Origin: UBA11710 sp049287025
GTDB taxonomy: Bacteria; Patescibacteriota; Patescibacteriia; Magasanikbacterales; UBA922
Length of the DNA: 27,090 bases
Assembly: GCA_049287025.1 (NCBI GenBank)
Contig: JBAQFA010000038.1
Coordinates: 1 to 27,090 of the forward strand
Direction: 5' to 3'
Each line of letters opens with the position of its first letter. Position 1 is the stretch's first letter. Below are positions 1 to 5,978 of this stretch, one piece after another. The notes under the pieces were generated by a model, which worked only from the letters and a program-made list of their open reading frames with translations, did not search any database and was not told where the DNA came from. Position numbers and translations under genes: made by a program.

Positions 1-781
1 CCTTAATATTTCGTTCTTGCCAAAAACCATAAGTCGCTGGTTTATCCAAAATAATTCGTGCTTCAGCTGTACATGGTGCGTCTAATAGAATTTTATCAAA
101 ATAATTTGGGTATAATTTTGACAATTCTACCCCGTTTTCATTTTTTAAAACAAAACGCCAACCAAGCTCCTCCCCTATAAGGGGAGGCGGACACGAAGTG
201 CCGGTGGGGTCTGTCGAGGTTGCTTTTAATTGAACTATATTTAAATTCTGTATTTCATTATTTATACCCTCCGAAAGATCCTTCACTTCGCTCAGGATGC
301 CAAGCAACTCCATATTATGCCTCAACTTCTCAAATCTAACTTTATCTACATCGTTTGCTACTAGTTCTCCAATTTTAGACATCAATGCAACGATTTGTGA
401 AGTCTTACTACCTGGCGCAGCGGTTAAATCCAACACTACCTCCCCTGCCTGTGGATTCAAAACTAAAGGCGGTACCATACTTGCCAAACTCTGTACATAA
501 ATTTTACCTTGTTTATAAAGATCTAATTCTTGCAATTCGCGCAAAGATTTATTTTTTAAAATAAAAGCATCTTTATACCACACAACATTGTCAGTTTTAA
601 ATCCTAAATCAAATAAATTCTGTCTAATTTCATTTTTATCAGCTTTAATAGTATTAACCCGAAAAGTTGTTGGCCGTTCTACAAAAGTTTGTTGAATTTG
701 TTGACACAAAGAAACGCCAAACATTTCTGTTAGGCGTTGGGTAAATTTTTCTGGTAAACTACGATTATGCTTTTTATTCAT
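1..781 (-). CDS. RsmB/NOP-family rRNA (cytosine-5) methyltransferase, 3' end cut by window edge
   Basis: I translated about 260 residues by hand; the reading frame is open to the window edge. The product should transfer a methyl group from S-adenosylmethionine to a cytosine in rRNA or tRNA. Visible are the RVNT motif of this family (residues 41-44), SAM-binding motif I DLTAAPGSKT (118-127), the acidic motif NDVD (143-146), and DAPC (234-237), which carries one of the two family cysteines; the second lies beyond the edge. There is no N-terminal NusB domain, so it is not a classical RsmB and may be closer to RsmF or NOP2 types. The stretch between motif II and DAPC is enlarged by two palindromic DNA repeats read in frame (about residues 161-170 and 187-207). 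The start ATG is one base after the asnS stop, so the two genes are probably translationally coupled. Confidence 0.85.
   Translation of the reverse strand, partial: MNKKHNRSLPEKFTQRLTEMFGVSLCQQIQQTFVERPTTFRVNTIKADKNEIRQNLFDLGFKTDNVVWYKDAFILKNKSLRELQELDLYKQGKIYVQSLASMVPPLVLNPQAGEVVLDLTAAPGSKTSQIVALMSKIGELVANDVDKVRFEKLRHNMELLGILSEVKDLSEGINNEIQNLNIVQLKATSTDPTGTSCPPPLIGEELGWRFVLKNENGVELSKLYPNYFDKILLDAPCTAEARIILDKPATYGFWQERNIK
166..229. repeat. Palindromic dispersed repeat inside the methyltransferase gene
   Basis: A hairpin with arms CCTCCCC (169-175) and GGGGAGG (181-187) is followed by a G+C-rich tail through about 229. It is read in frame and gives a Pro/Gly/Ser/Thr-rich segment (about residues 187-207) with no counterpart in the family core. 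The composition and the hairpin resemble short mobile palindromes found in many copies in CPR genomes; copy number cannot be judged from one window. Confidence 0.6.
277..300. repeat. Palindromic repeat GATCCTTCACTTCGCTCAGG type, in frame in CDS
   Basis: The arms GATCCT and AGGATG flank a core CACTTCGCTC. A second member of the family is at 8687-8716, where GATCCCTCG pairs with CGGGATG around CACTTTGTTC. This copy is read in frame in the methyltransferase gene and gives ILSEVKDL. The type is widespread as an intergenic element in environmental bacteria. Confidence 0.6.
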
Positions 782-782
782 T

Positions 783-2078
783 TTATGGTTTTAATCTATT
801 GATTGTTCTTGGGAATGGTATACATTCTCTAATATGCTCTACCCCGGCCATCCAACGCACCATCCGTTCTAATCCAATACCAAAACCTGAATGTGGTACT
901 GCCCCGTATTTGCGTAAATCCAAATACCATTCATATTCTTTTTCATCCAAGCCTTCATGCTTGATCCGTTCTAAAAGTAAATCAAAATTATCTTCACGTT
1001 GAGAACCACCAATTATTTCTCCGGCACCCTCTATAGCGATTAAATCATCATTTAACACGCGCGTTTCATCTTCTGGATCACGCTTCATATAAAATGGTTT
1101 AATATTTTTATCCCATTTTTCAATAAAGACTGGCACGGGTGAATCTTGAGTAAGCAAACCTTCATCGTCATTTCCCAAATCTTCGCCGTATTTAATATCT
1201 GACCCCATGGTTTGTAATTTACCAATCGCCTCTTTGTAAGTAAGTCTGGTAAATGGTAGGTCTAATAATTTTTGCAGAGGTTCAATATTTCTTTCCAAAA
1301 TTTGTAATTCTGCCTGACAATTTTCTAAACATTTTTTTACAATATGTTTTACCAAACCTTCTTGAATTTGTAAATTTTCATCATGTTCCACAAAAGCCCC
1401 TTCAGCATCCATCATCCAAAATTCTGACAAATGGCGTTTAGTTTTTGATTTTTCGGCACGAAAAACTGGTCCAAAGTCATAACACCGACCCACACTAGCA
1501 ATTGCTGCTTCAATATATAATTGGCCTGACTGAGAAAGATAAGCAGTCCCCTCATCAAAATATGGCACTGGAAACAAAGTTGTTGTACCTTCACAAGCGT
1601 TGGGGGTAAAAATTGGTGAATCAACTTTTATAAAATTTTCTTGATGTAGATATTCATTAATCGCTGTAATAATTACATCCCGAATCCGCAAAATTGCCCA
1701 TTGCTTTTTACTTCGTAACCAAAGATGACGATTATCCATTAAAAATTCTGGACCATGTTCTTTATTACCAATTGGATAATCAATGGACGATTGAAGTAAT
1801 TGGTAATTAGTAATTTGTAATTCGTAAGTATTTACCAATTTAGGATGTTGTACAACTTTTCCAGTTATTATTATTGATGACTCTTGGGTTGACTTCTCAA
1901 CCAAATTCCAGACATCTTCGGATAATTCTTTTTTATTAGCTACGCACTGCACAAAACCTGAACCATCACGCAATTCCAAAAAAGCAATAGAACCCGAAGA
2001 ACGAACATTATTTAACCAACCTTTTAAAACTACTTCCTCTCCTACAAATTTTCCTAAATCTTTTATAAATGTTTGCAT
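783..2078 (-). CDS. asnS: Asparaginyl-tRNA synthetase (AsnRS)
   Basis: Charges tRNA-Asn with asparagine in the cytoplasm using ATP (class IIb synthetase). At 431 residues it has the usual length. The N-terminal OB-fold anticodon-binding domain covers about residues 15-100 (VVLKGWLNNVR, FLELRDG). The catalytic domain follows: TPNACEGTTTLF (158-169) is typical of AsnRS, motif 2 is FRAEKSKTKRHLSEF (206-220), motif 3 is GFGIGLERMVRW (398-409), and the C-terminus ends in PRTINRLKP. The gene starts 5 bases after the preceding membrane-protein gene and ends one base before the methyltransferase gene, so the three form an operon. A direct AsnRS route means Asn-tRNA need not be made by GatCAB transamidation. 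The cognate tRNA-Asn lies about 3 kb away. Confidence 0.97.
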   Translation of the reverse strand: MQTFIKDLGKFVGEEVVLKGWLNNVRSSGSIAFLELRDGSGFVQCVANKKELSEDVWNLVEKSTQESSIIITGKVVQHPKLVNTYELQITNYQLLQSSIDYPIGNKEHGPEFLMDNRHLWLRSKKQWAILRIRDVIITAINEYLHQENFIKVDSPIFTPNACEGTTTLFPVPYFDEGTAYLSQSGQLYIEAAIASVGRCYDFGPVFRAEKSKTKRHLSEFWMMDAEGAFVEHDENLQIQEGLVKHIVKKCLENCQAELQILERNIEPLQKLLDLPFTRLTYKEAIGKLQTMGSDIKYGEDLGNDDEGLLTQDSPVPVFIEKWDKNIKPFYMKRDPEDETRVLNDDLIAIEGAGEIIGGSQREDNFDLLLERIKHEGLDEKEYEWYLDLRKYGAVPHSGFGIGLERMVRWMAGVEHIRECIPFPRTINRLKP

Positions 2079-2083
2079 AATGT

Positions 2084-2746
2084 TTAATTTATTTTAAAAC
2101 CAATTTCCTTGGCATAATTTTTTATATTATTAGCTATTAAAAACATATCATCCATACTATAAGTTACGAGTCCGTACCAAAAAGAGCCATGAGCATAGGA
2201 ATTTACTAACATTGGATTCCAAACTTTATGATCCTTGATAAACAAATCCAGTGATAAACTTGAGCCATCTTCTCCCCAATAACTATGATTCACCATGGCT
2301 CCACTAACCACTGACCAAGGAATAAAACAAGCGCGAAAATAATCTTTACGCAAAATTCCTTCTGGTCCAACATAAATAAAATAATGATTATTTTTCTTTT
2401 TCAACCAATTAGGAAAAAGCCAATTACTAAGTATAGAATAATAAAAAAAATAAACTACAAGAAATAACATTAAAACTAAAAACCATTGCATTTTAAACCA
2501 AACATAAGAAAAAAAACCAATTCCACTACCTAAGATAAACAACCAGACAAAAAAACCCACAAAAATTACAGTAGTTAGGATAGTGATGAACCAACTCTTT
2601 TGTGGAGTTGGACGAAAAATTTTACCAGATGTTGGTTCGTTTCTCATTATTTTTTCGCTCAAATTAGCCAAATTTTCTGGCATTTTCTGCCATTTACCAA
2701 TTTTAATTTCTCGAAAAAATAAGCTATAAAACCACAATGAAAACAT
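2084..2746 (-). CDS. Membrane protein with two or three TM helices and a possible C-terminal PH-like domain
   Basis: I cannot name this gene. Counted from the ATG at 2746 the protein has 220 residues. A polar N-terminal part is followed by hydrophobic segments beginning WFITILTTVIFVGFFVWLF and WFLVLMLFLVVYFFYY. A soluble C-terminal part has YVGPEGILRKDYFRACFIPW; aromatic and Gly-Ile residues followed by IPW are reminiscent of bacterial PH-like domains (YcxB or bPH2 type), but that is inference. An ATG at 2683 (199 residues) is an equally possible start. A GTG start at 2770 falls inside a repeat and is unlikely. No Shine-Dalgarno precedes either ATG. It is the first gene of an operon with asnS and the methyltransferase. 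Confidence 0.7.
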   Translation of the reverse strand: MFSLWFYSLFFREIKIGKWQKMPENLANLSEKIMRNEPTSGKIFRPTPQKSWFITILTTVIFVGFFVWLFILGSGIGFFSYVWFKMQWFLVLMLFLVVYFFYYSILSNWLFPNWLKKKNNHYFIYVGPEGILRKDYFRACFIPWSVVSGAMVNHSYWGEDGSSLSLDLFIKDHKVWNPMLVNSYAHGSFWYGLVTYSMDDMFLIANNIKNYAKEIGFKIN

Positions 2747-2769
2747 ATTTTCAATTAAACATAAAAACA

Positions 2770-2805
2770 CCTGCCCGCAACGCTCTCGCTTGCGAGGCGG
2801 GCGGG
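2770..2805. repeat. G+C-rich palindromic repeat in the leader of the asnS operon
   Basis: CCTGCCCGC and GGCGGGCGGG bracket a short inner palindrome CGCAA/TTGCG. The G+C content contrasts sharply with the A+T-rich flanks. It lies between the predicted promoter (2831-2859) and the first gene, so it would be transcribed as a stable hairpin in the 5' untranslated region. Confidence 0.6.
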
Positions 2806-2830
2806 ATAAAACAATAAAACATCTACAAAA

Positions 2831-2859
2831 ATTTTACCACTTTTAGCTAATTTTAGCAA
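2831..2859 (-). promoter_or_regulatory. Predicted sigma70-type promoter of the PH-like protein-asnS-methyltransferase operon
   Basis: Read on the minus strand: TTGCTA (2859-2854), a 17-base spacer, and TAAAAT (2836-2831). The start of transcription would be near 2824. It lies downstream of the G+C-rich hairpin that ends the preceding cassette, as expected for a new transcription unit. Confidence 0.6.
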
Positions 2860-2872
2860 GTAATCCAGTCGG

Positions 2873-2900
2873 AGGGCGGGGGCACGATTGCCCCCGCCCT
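2873..2900 (-). terminator. Very stable G+C-rich hairpin ending the two-gene cassette
   Basis: Perfect 12-bp inverted repeat AGGGCGGGGGCA / TGCCCCCGCCCT with a 4-base loop, 16 bases past the stop of the 84-aa gene. No U-tract follows on the minus strand (CCGACTGGATTACTTG), so it is not a canonical intrinsic terminator. It may block 3' exonucleases or mark the edge of the acquired segment. Confidence 0.55.
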
Positions 2901-2916
2901 TTGCCTAAAATCCTCC

Positions 2917-3171
2917 TCAGATCTTGATCTCCTGCCCACACGCGACGTGGTAGGGCTTGCCGTCACGCAAAGCCACTACGAACTCGCCCCTCCAGACCAC
3001 CGGGCCTTCGGACCGATTCCACCCCATACACTCCTTTCGTGGCAAGTGACCACACGAGCATGAACTCTGACTGGTCACCTCGGGCCTGATGGGGTACACC
3101 GTGCCCTCGGGCTGACGACGCAACCAGCTGACTGCTCCAGCCACTTCCTGACGAAATCGGATGCTACTCAC
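2917..3171 (-). CDS. Small G+C-rich gene, 84-aa protein with a Cys/His cluster, unknown function
   Basis: I do not recognise this protein. It starts with GTG, overlapping the TGA of the upstream gene in GTGA, and has GGAGG six bases before the start, so translation is probably coupled. The sequence has SSCSCGHLPRKEC (about residues 36-48) and HVACGQE near the end; four cysteines and two histidines could bind zinc. G+C is far above the surroundings (65% in one 60-base stretch I counted). A second GGAGG follows directly after the stop with no convincing reading frame behind it, which may be the relic of a lost third gene. Confidence 0.72.
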   Translation of the reverse strand: MSSIRFRQEVAGAVSWLRRQPEGTVYPIRPEVTSQSSCSCGHLPRKECMGWNRSEGPVVWRGEFVVALRDGKPYHVACGQEIKI

Positions 3172-3491
3172 CGAACACCTCCCAGCAACTGTTGCACTCG
3201 CCAGAGCAACACCTCATTGATCTCCATGGCTACCTCGTTGCGACTGTCCATCGGGATCCAACCCTGTCTGCCACAGAAGCAGATGATGGCGATCTGGTGT
3301 TGCGCACGGTAGATCTCGAGCCCACCGAAGATGATCGCTCGCACCACTTCCTGCGGACTACGCTGTCCGAAACTGTCAATCATCTGCTGACCAAGCACCC
3401 CCTTCATGAACTCCATGAGTTCCTGTGCCCGCTCTTGATCCACTTGCGTGGTCTTCATGGCCTGAAGCAAGAAATCGTTGAACTTAGGCAT
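3168..3491 (-). CDS. Small G+C-rich gene, 107-aa mostly helical protein, unknown function
   Basis: I do not recognise this protein. It starts at ATG 3491 with AGGGAGGG five bases upstream, a strong Shine-Dalgarno of a kind absent from the core genes here. The N-terminal 60 residues look helical (FLLQAMKTTQVDQERAQEL), followed by AIICFCGRQGWIP with two cysteines, and a helical C-terminus LLWRVQQLLGG. Codon choice favours C and G in the third position. It is the first gene of a two-gene cassette between glnA and the asnS operon. An opposite-strand reading frame covers most of it but begins with TTG and has no ribosome-binding site. Confidence 0.72.
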   Translation of the reverse strand: MPKFNDFLLQAMKTTQVDQERAQELMEFMKGVLGQQMIDSFGQRSPQEVVRAIIFGGLEIYRAQHQIAIICFCGRQGWIPMDSRNEVAMEINEVLLWRVQQLLGGVR

Positions 3492-3518
3492 CGTACCCTC
3501 CCTAAAGGAACGTCAGCT

Positions 3519-3535
3519 TTGTTTTCTGGTTTGGT
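3519..3535. promoter_or_regulatory. Small palindrome upstream of the G+C-rich cassette
   Basis: GTTTGG-TACAT-CCAAAC lies about 30 bases before the 107-aa gene. It could be an operator or a short hairpin in the leader. I found no convincing -35/-10 pair in this gap. Confidence 0.35.
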
Positions 3536-3545
3536 ACATCCAAAC

Positions 3546-3581
3546 GACAAACAAAAGCCCCTCTCTGTTCAAGAGGGGGCT
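3546..3581 (-). terminator. Intrinsic terminator downstream of glnA
   Basis: On the minus strand AGCCCCCTCT pairs with AGAGGGGCT (one bulged base) around TGAACAG and is followed by TTTGTTTGTC. It lies about 125 bases after the glnA stop and would separate glnA transcription from the G+C-rich cassette. A second bulged hairpin ACAACTCT/AGAGTTGT at 3608-3641 lies between them. Confidence 0.65.
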
Positions 3582-3670
3582 GGATTGATTTTTTAAAACA
3601 ACATCAATACAACTCTCTCTGGAACAGAGAATATAGAGTTGTAGTTGTTGTTATAAATATATACATATTT

Positions 3671-3710
3671 AACTTAAAAAACTTAGCGACTTAGTGAACT
3701 TAGATACTTA
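3671..3710. repeat. ACTTAG-periodic repeat at the 3' end of glnA
   Basis: The motif ACTTAG recurs at short intervals (AACTTAAAAAACTTAG, GACTTAG, GAACTTAG, ATACTTAA) and touches the glnA stop codon. The type (CTAAGTTCACTAAGTCGC on the minus strand) resembles short-period repeats often seen next to CPR genes. Confidence 0.5.
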
Positions 3711-5039
3711 ATATACTTCCAAATATCTTTCCCTTTCCCAATCTGACACGTGTAATCTAAAATCATCCCATTCACTCATTTTTATTTCATAATACCTCTT
3801 GGACATATCTTTACCTAGCACCTCACTAATCATTTTATCGTCTTTCATAGCAAGGAGAGCACTATACAAATCACGCGACACAGTATCAATTCCTCTGTTT
3901 ACAATTTCTTCTGGTGTCATTTCATAAGTTGATTCTTCAATTGGCTCTGGCGCTTGTAATTTATTTTCAATTCCATCCAAACCAGCCGATAACATTACAG
4001 CATAGGCTAAATATGGATTGCAAGTTGGATCTGGACAACGTAATTCACACCGCGTAGTCTGGGGTTTATCTGGATTTACTCTAGGAATACGCATGAGAGC
4101 TGACCTGTTTGTTTGACCCCAAGAAATATAAACTGGGGCTTCATAACCAACTACCAAACGCTTGTATGAATTTACTGTCGGGTTAATAATCGCGTTCATT
4201 CCTTTAATATGACTGAGTTGGCCAGCAATAAACTGCAAAGCATAATCTGACAAATGATATTTTTTATCTTCTGAATAAAAAGCATTCTTTCCTTCAGTGA
4301 ACAAACTCTGGTTAGTGTGCATACCAGAACCATTGATACCATAAAATGGCTTGGCCATAAATGTCGCATGCAAACCCATTTTCTTGGCGACCATTTTCAA
4401 AGCGTATCTAAAAGTAATAGTGTTATCGGCTGCACACAAAGCATCAGAATATTTAAAGTTTATTTCATGCTGACCATTGGCCACCTCATGATGTAGAGCT
4501 TCTACTTCCATTCCAAACCCAGCCAAAGCTGTGCCCATAGCATGACGTACAGTCGTCGCCCCATCAATCGTCTGATCAAAATAACCCGCCTTATCATGAG
4601 GTAAAAGTTCAATTGTTCCATCTTCACGCCGTTTCATGAGAAAAAATTCTAATTCTGGTGCCACATAATAATCAAAACCTAATTTCTTCGCTCTAGCCAA
4701 TTGCTTTTTCAAAATATAACGTGGATCCCCTGTAAACGGTTCACCATCTGGTGTGAAGACATCACAAATTACTCTCGCTTCGGTGTAACCATTTCCTCTT
4801 GTCCAAGGTATCACAGCAAAAGTTTCCAAATCTGGTTTTAAAAACATATCAGATTCAGAAATTCGCGCAAAACCTTCAATTGAAGATCCATCAAACCATT
4901 TACCATGTTTGATAGTATCTCCAAACTGTTGCACTGGAATCGTAACAGCCTTTAATCCTCCTAATAAATCCGAAAATTGCAGGTGAATAAATTTCACCTT
5001 ATGCTTGACGATTTCCTCCCTAATTTGTTCTGTGGTCAT
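3708..5039 (-). CDS. glnA: Glutamine synthetase, type I-alpha-like
   Basis: Makes glutamine from glutamate, ammonia and ATP; the cytoplasmic enzyme is a dodecamer in this family. The 443-residue length fits GSI-alpha. Visible motifs are DGSS (50-53), the metal and substrate residues in PELEFF (128-133) and VEALHHE (179-185), NGSGMH (236-241), ATP-site NPTVNSYKRL (286-295), NRSA (311-314) and ELRCPDPTCNPYLA (332-345). Arg59 in EGFARISESDM matches the feedback-inhibition arginine described for Gram-positive GSI-alpha. I see no adenylylation loop of GSI-beta. It follows tRNA-Asn by 34 bases with no Shine-Dalgarno, so the two are probably cotranscribed. Nitrogen-assimilation genes are uncommon in strongly reduced CPR genomes. 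Confidence 0.96.
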   Translation of the reverse strand: MTTEQIREEIVKHKVKFIHLQFSDLLGGLKAVTIPVQQFGDTIKHGKWFDGSSIEGFARISESDMFLKPDLETFAVIPWTRGNGYTEARVICDVFTPDGEPFTGDPRYILKKQLARAKKLGFDYYVAPELEFFLMKRREDGTIELLPHDKAGYFDQTIDGATTVRHAMGTALAGFGMEVEALHHEVANGQHEINFKYSDALCAADNTITFRYALKMVAKKMGLHATFMAKPFYGINGSGMHTNQSLFTEGKNAFYSEDKKYHLSDYALQFIAGQLSHIKGMNAIINPTVNSYKRLVVGYEAPVYISWGQTNRSALMRIPRVNPDKPQTTRCELRCPDPTCNPYLAYAVMLSAGLDGIENKLQAPEPIEESTYEMTPEEIVNRGIDTVSRDLYSALLAMKDDKMISEVLGKDMSKRYYEIKMSEWDDFRLHVSDWERERYLEVY

Positions 5040-5073
5040 AATTTTAGTATTATGAATTAAAAATTAATTTTTG

Positions 5074-5146
5074 CTCCGAGGGCTGGACTTGAACCAGCGA
5101 TATCCGCGTTAACAGCGCGGTGTTGTACCAACTCAACTACCTCGGA
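5074..5146 (-). tRNA. tRNA-Asn (anticodon GUU)
   Basis: Read on the minus strand, the acceptor arms TCCGAGG and CCTCGGA pair fully. The D-arm is GTTG/CAAC. The anticodon stem CCGCG/CGCGG holds the loop CTGTTAA, giving anticodon GTT. The T-arm is GCTGG-TTCAAGT-CCAGC. The discriminator base is G, as expected for tRNA-Asn, and CCA is not encoded. It is followed by glnA and preceded by a perfect 10-bp hairpin. Confidence 0.97.
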
Positions 5147-5162
5147 ATAAAATAAAAATAAG

Positions 5163-5187
5163 AGACTCTCCCGCGCGGGGAGAGTCT
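5163..5187 (-). terminator. Terminator-like hairpin directly before tRNA-Asn
   Basis: Perfect 10-bp stem AGACTCTCCC/GGGAGAGTCT with a 5-base loop, followed on the minus strand by TCTTATTTTTATTTT. The tRNA begins only 16 bases after the stem, which leaves no room for a separate promoter. It is either an attenuator read through to make tRNA-Asn and glnA, or a processing signal. An upstream hairpin TAGTGT/ACACTA abuts it. Confidence 0.6.
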
Positions 5188-5290
5188 TGGTTAGTGTTAA
5201 TTTGTTTAAGACACTACAAAACTAGCCCGCCGGGTTGGGGTGTATTATTATTAGTATTATTTGTTCGAAACATTTGTCTCATATATTTAC

Positions 5291-5319
5291 ACTTTACAAC
5301 CATTTTTAATTTACGTCAA
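5291..5319 (-). promoter_or_regulatory. Predicted promoter for tRNA-Asn and glnA
   Basis: On the minus strand TTGACG (5319-5314), 17 bases, and TAAAGT (5296-5291). Transcription would begin near 5284 and cross a leader of about 135 bases holding the terminator-like hairpin at 5163-5187 before the tRNA. A perfect TTATCCACA (5325-5333) sits just upstream of the -35. The remaining sequence between recO and glnA holds only these elements, the tRNA and the repeat at 5341-5386. Confidence 0.5.
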
Positions 5320-5340
5320 ATAACTTATCCACACCATAAG

Positions 5341-5386
5341 TATTAGTGCAGATTAGTGTTTAGATTAGTGGTGCCAATCACTAATT
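5341..5386. repeat. ATTAGTG repeats spanning the recO stop codon
   Basis: ATTAGTG occurs three times in direct orientation (5342, 5352, 5364) and once inverted as CACTAAT (5380-5386). The recO stop codon TAA lies inside the third copy, so the last codons of recO are part of the repeat. Confidence 0.5.
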
Positions 5387-5973
5387 TTTCTATCAGTATT
5401 ATACAACAAAAATTTGTATATAAAATCATGCACTGATTTTTTGTATTCTAATTTACTTATTTCTTCCCAATTAGCTTTACTCAAAATTTCTAATTCGCTT
5501 TTTATTCCAGTTGAAACTTTATCTGATTCAACAATATCTAATCCCAAAAAATATAACAATCTAACAAAAAAACTATCCAATAATAATTGAGCATTGAAAA
5601 TTGAAAATTGAAAATTATTCACAAATTCCAACCAGCCAACCGCCAAATCAAAAATCCTCTCGTCTCTCTCCCCTTCATGTAAGAGTTTATCTAGAGTTGA
5701 AACTAAAAATCCTGCTGCCAAACTTTTTTGCAAATCACGCCTAATATTTACAAAATAATTGATTGGTTGTACAGCTCCTAAATAATTTAATTCCTTGCCA
5801 AAAATAATTTCTGCCTCTACCAAAGAAAACGGCTCTAAATGAGCCGAATTTTTTGAAGTAATTTTTTTAATTCCCCTCGCTAATATTTCCATTTTCCCTT
5901 TTTCTAAAGTATAGAGTGAAATAATTTGATCAGCTTCGCGGAAATCGCGACGAGAGAGAACAATTGCTTTCAT
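5365..5973 (-). CDS. recO: DNA repair protein RecO
   Basis: RecO works with RecR (and RecF) to load RecA on SSB-coated DNA. The N-terminal OB fold is clear: MKAIVLSRRDFREADQIIS, then YTLEKGKMEILARGIKK and HLEPFSLVEAEI. I chose the ATG at 5973, which gives 202 residues and begins at the conserved N-terminus, five bases after the transporter stop. A longer frame starting inside the transporter gene is unlikely. The protein is somewhat shorter than usual and lacks the C-terminal cysteine cluster of many RecO proteins. A 7-base tandem repeat (ATTGAAA three times, 5593-5613) lies in frame and encodes part of NFQFSIFNAQ, in the linker between the OB fold and the helical domain. Confidence 0.9.
   Translation of the reverse strand: MKAIVLSRRDFREADQIISLYTLEKGKMEILARGIKKITSKNSAHLEPFSLVEAEIIFGKELNYLGAVQPINYFVNIRRDLQKSLAAGFLVSTLDKLLHEGERDERIFDLAVGWLEFVNNFQFSIFNAQLLLDSFFVRLLYFLGLDIVESDKVSTGIKSELEILSKANWEEISKLEYKKSVHDFIYKFLLYNTDRKISDWHH
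5593..5613. repeat. Tandem 7-bp repeat (ATTGAAA x3) inside recO
   Basis: Three exact tandem copies followed by ATT. Since 7 is not a multiple of 3, gain or loss of one unit would shift the recO frame, so this could act as a phase-variation tract or simply be a relic of repeat insertion. Confidence 0.6.
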
Positions 5974-5978
5974 ATAAT

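Noticed and set aside
1800..1836. Repeat-like TGGTAATTAGTAATTTGTAA inside asnS
   Set aside because: The encoded residues (YELQITNYQLLQ) fit the normal AsnRS alignment without an insertion, so I do not call a repeat insertion here.
2747..2770. GTG start at 2770 for the PH-like membrane protein
   Set aside because: It lies at the edge of the G+C-rich repeat with no ribosome-binding site; in-frame ATG codons follow at 2746 and 2683.
3192..3596. 134-codon plus-strand reading frame opposite the 107-aa gene
   Set aside because: It starts with TTG, has no ribosome-binding site and runs through the glnA terminator; the minus-strand gene has a strong SD and a coupled partner.
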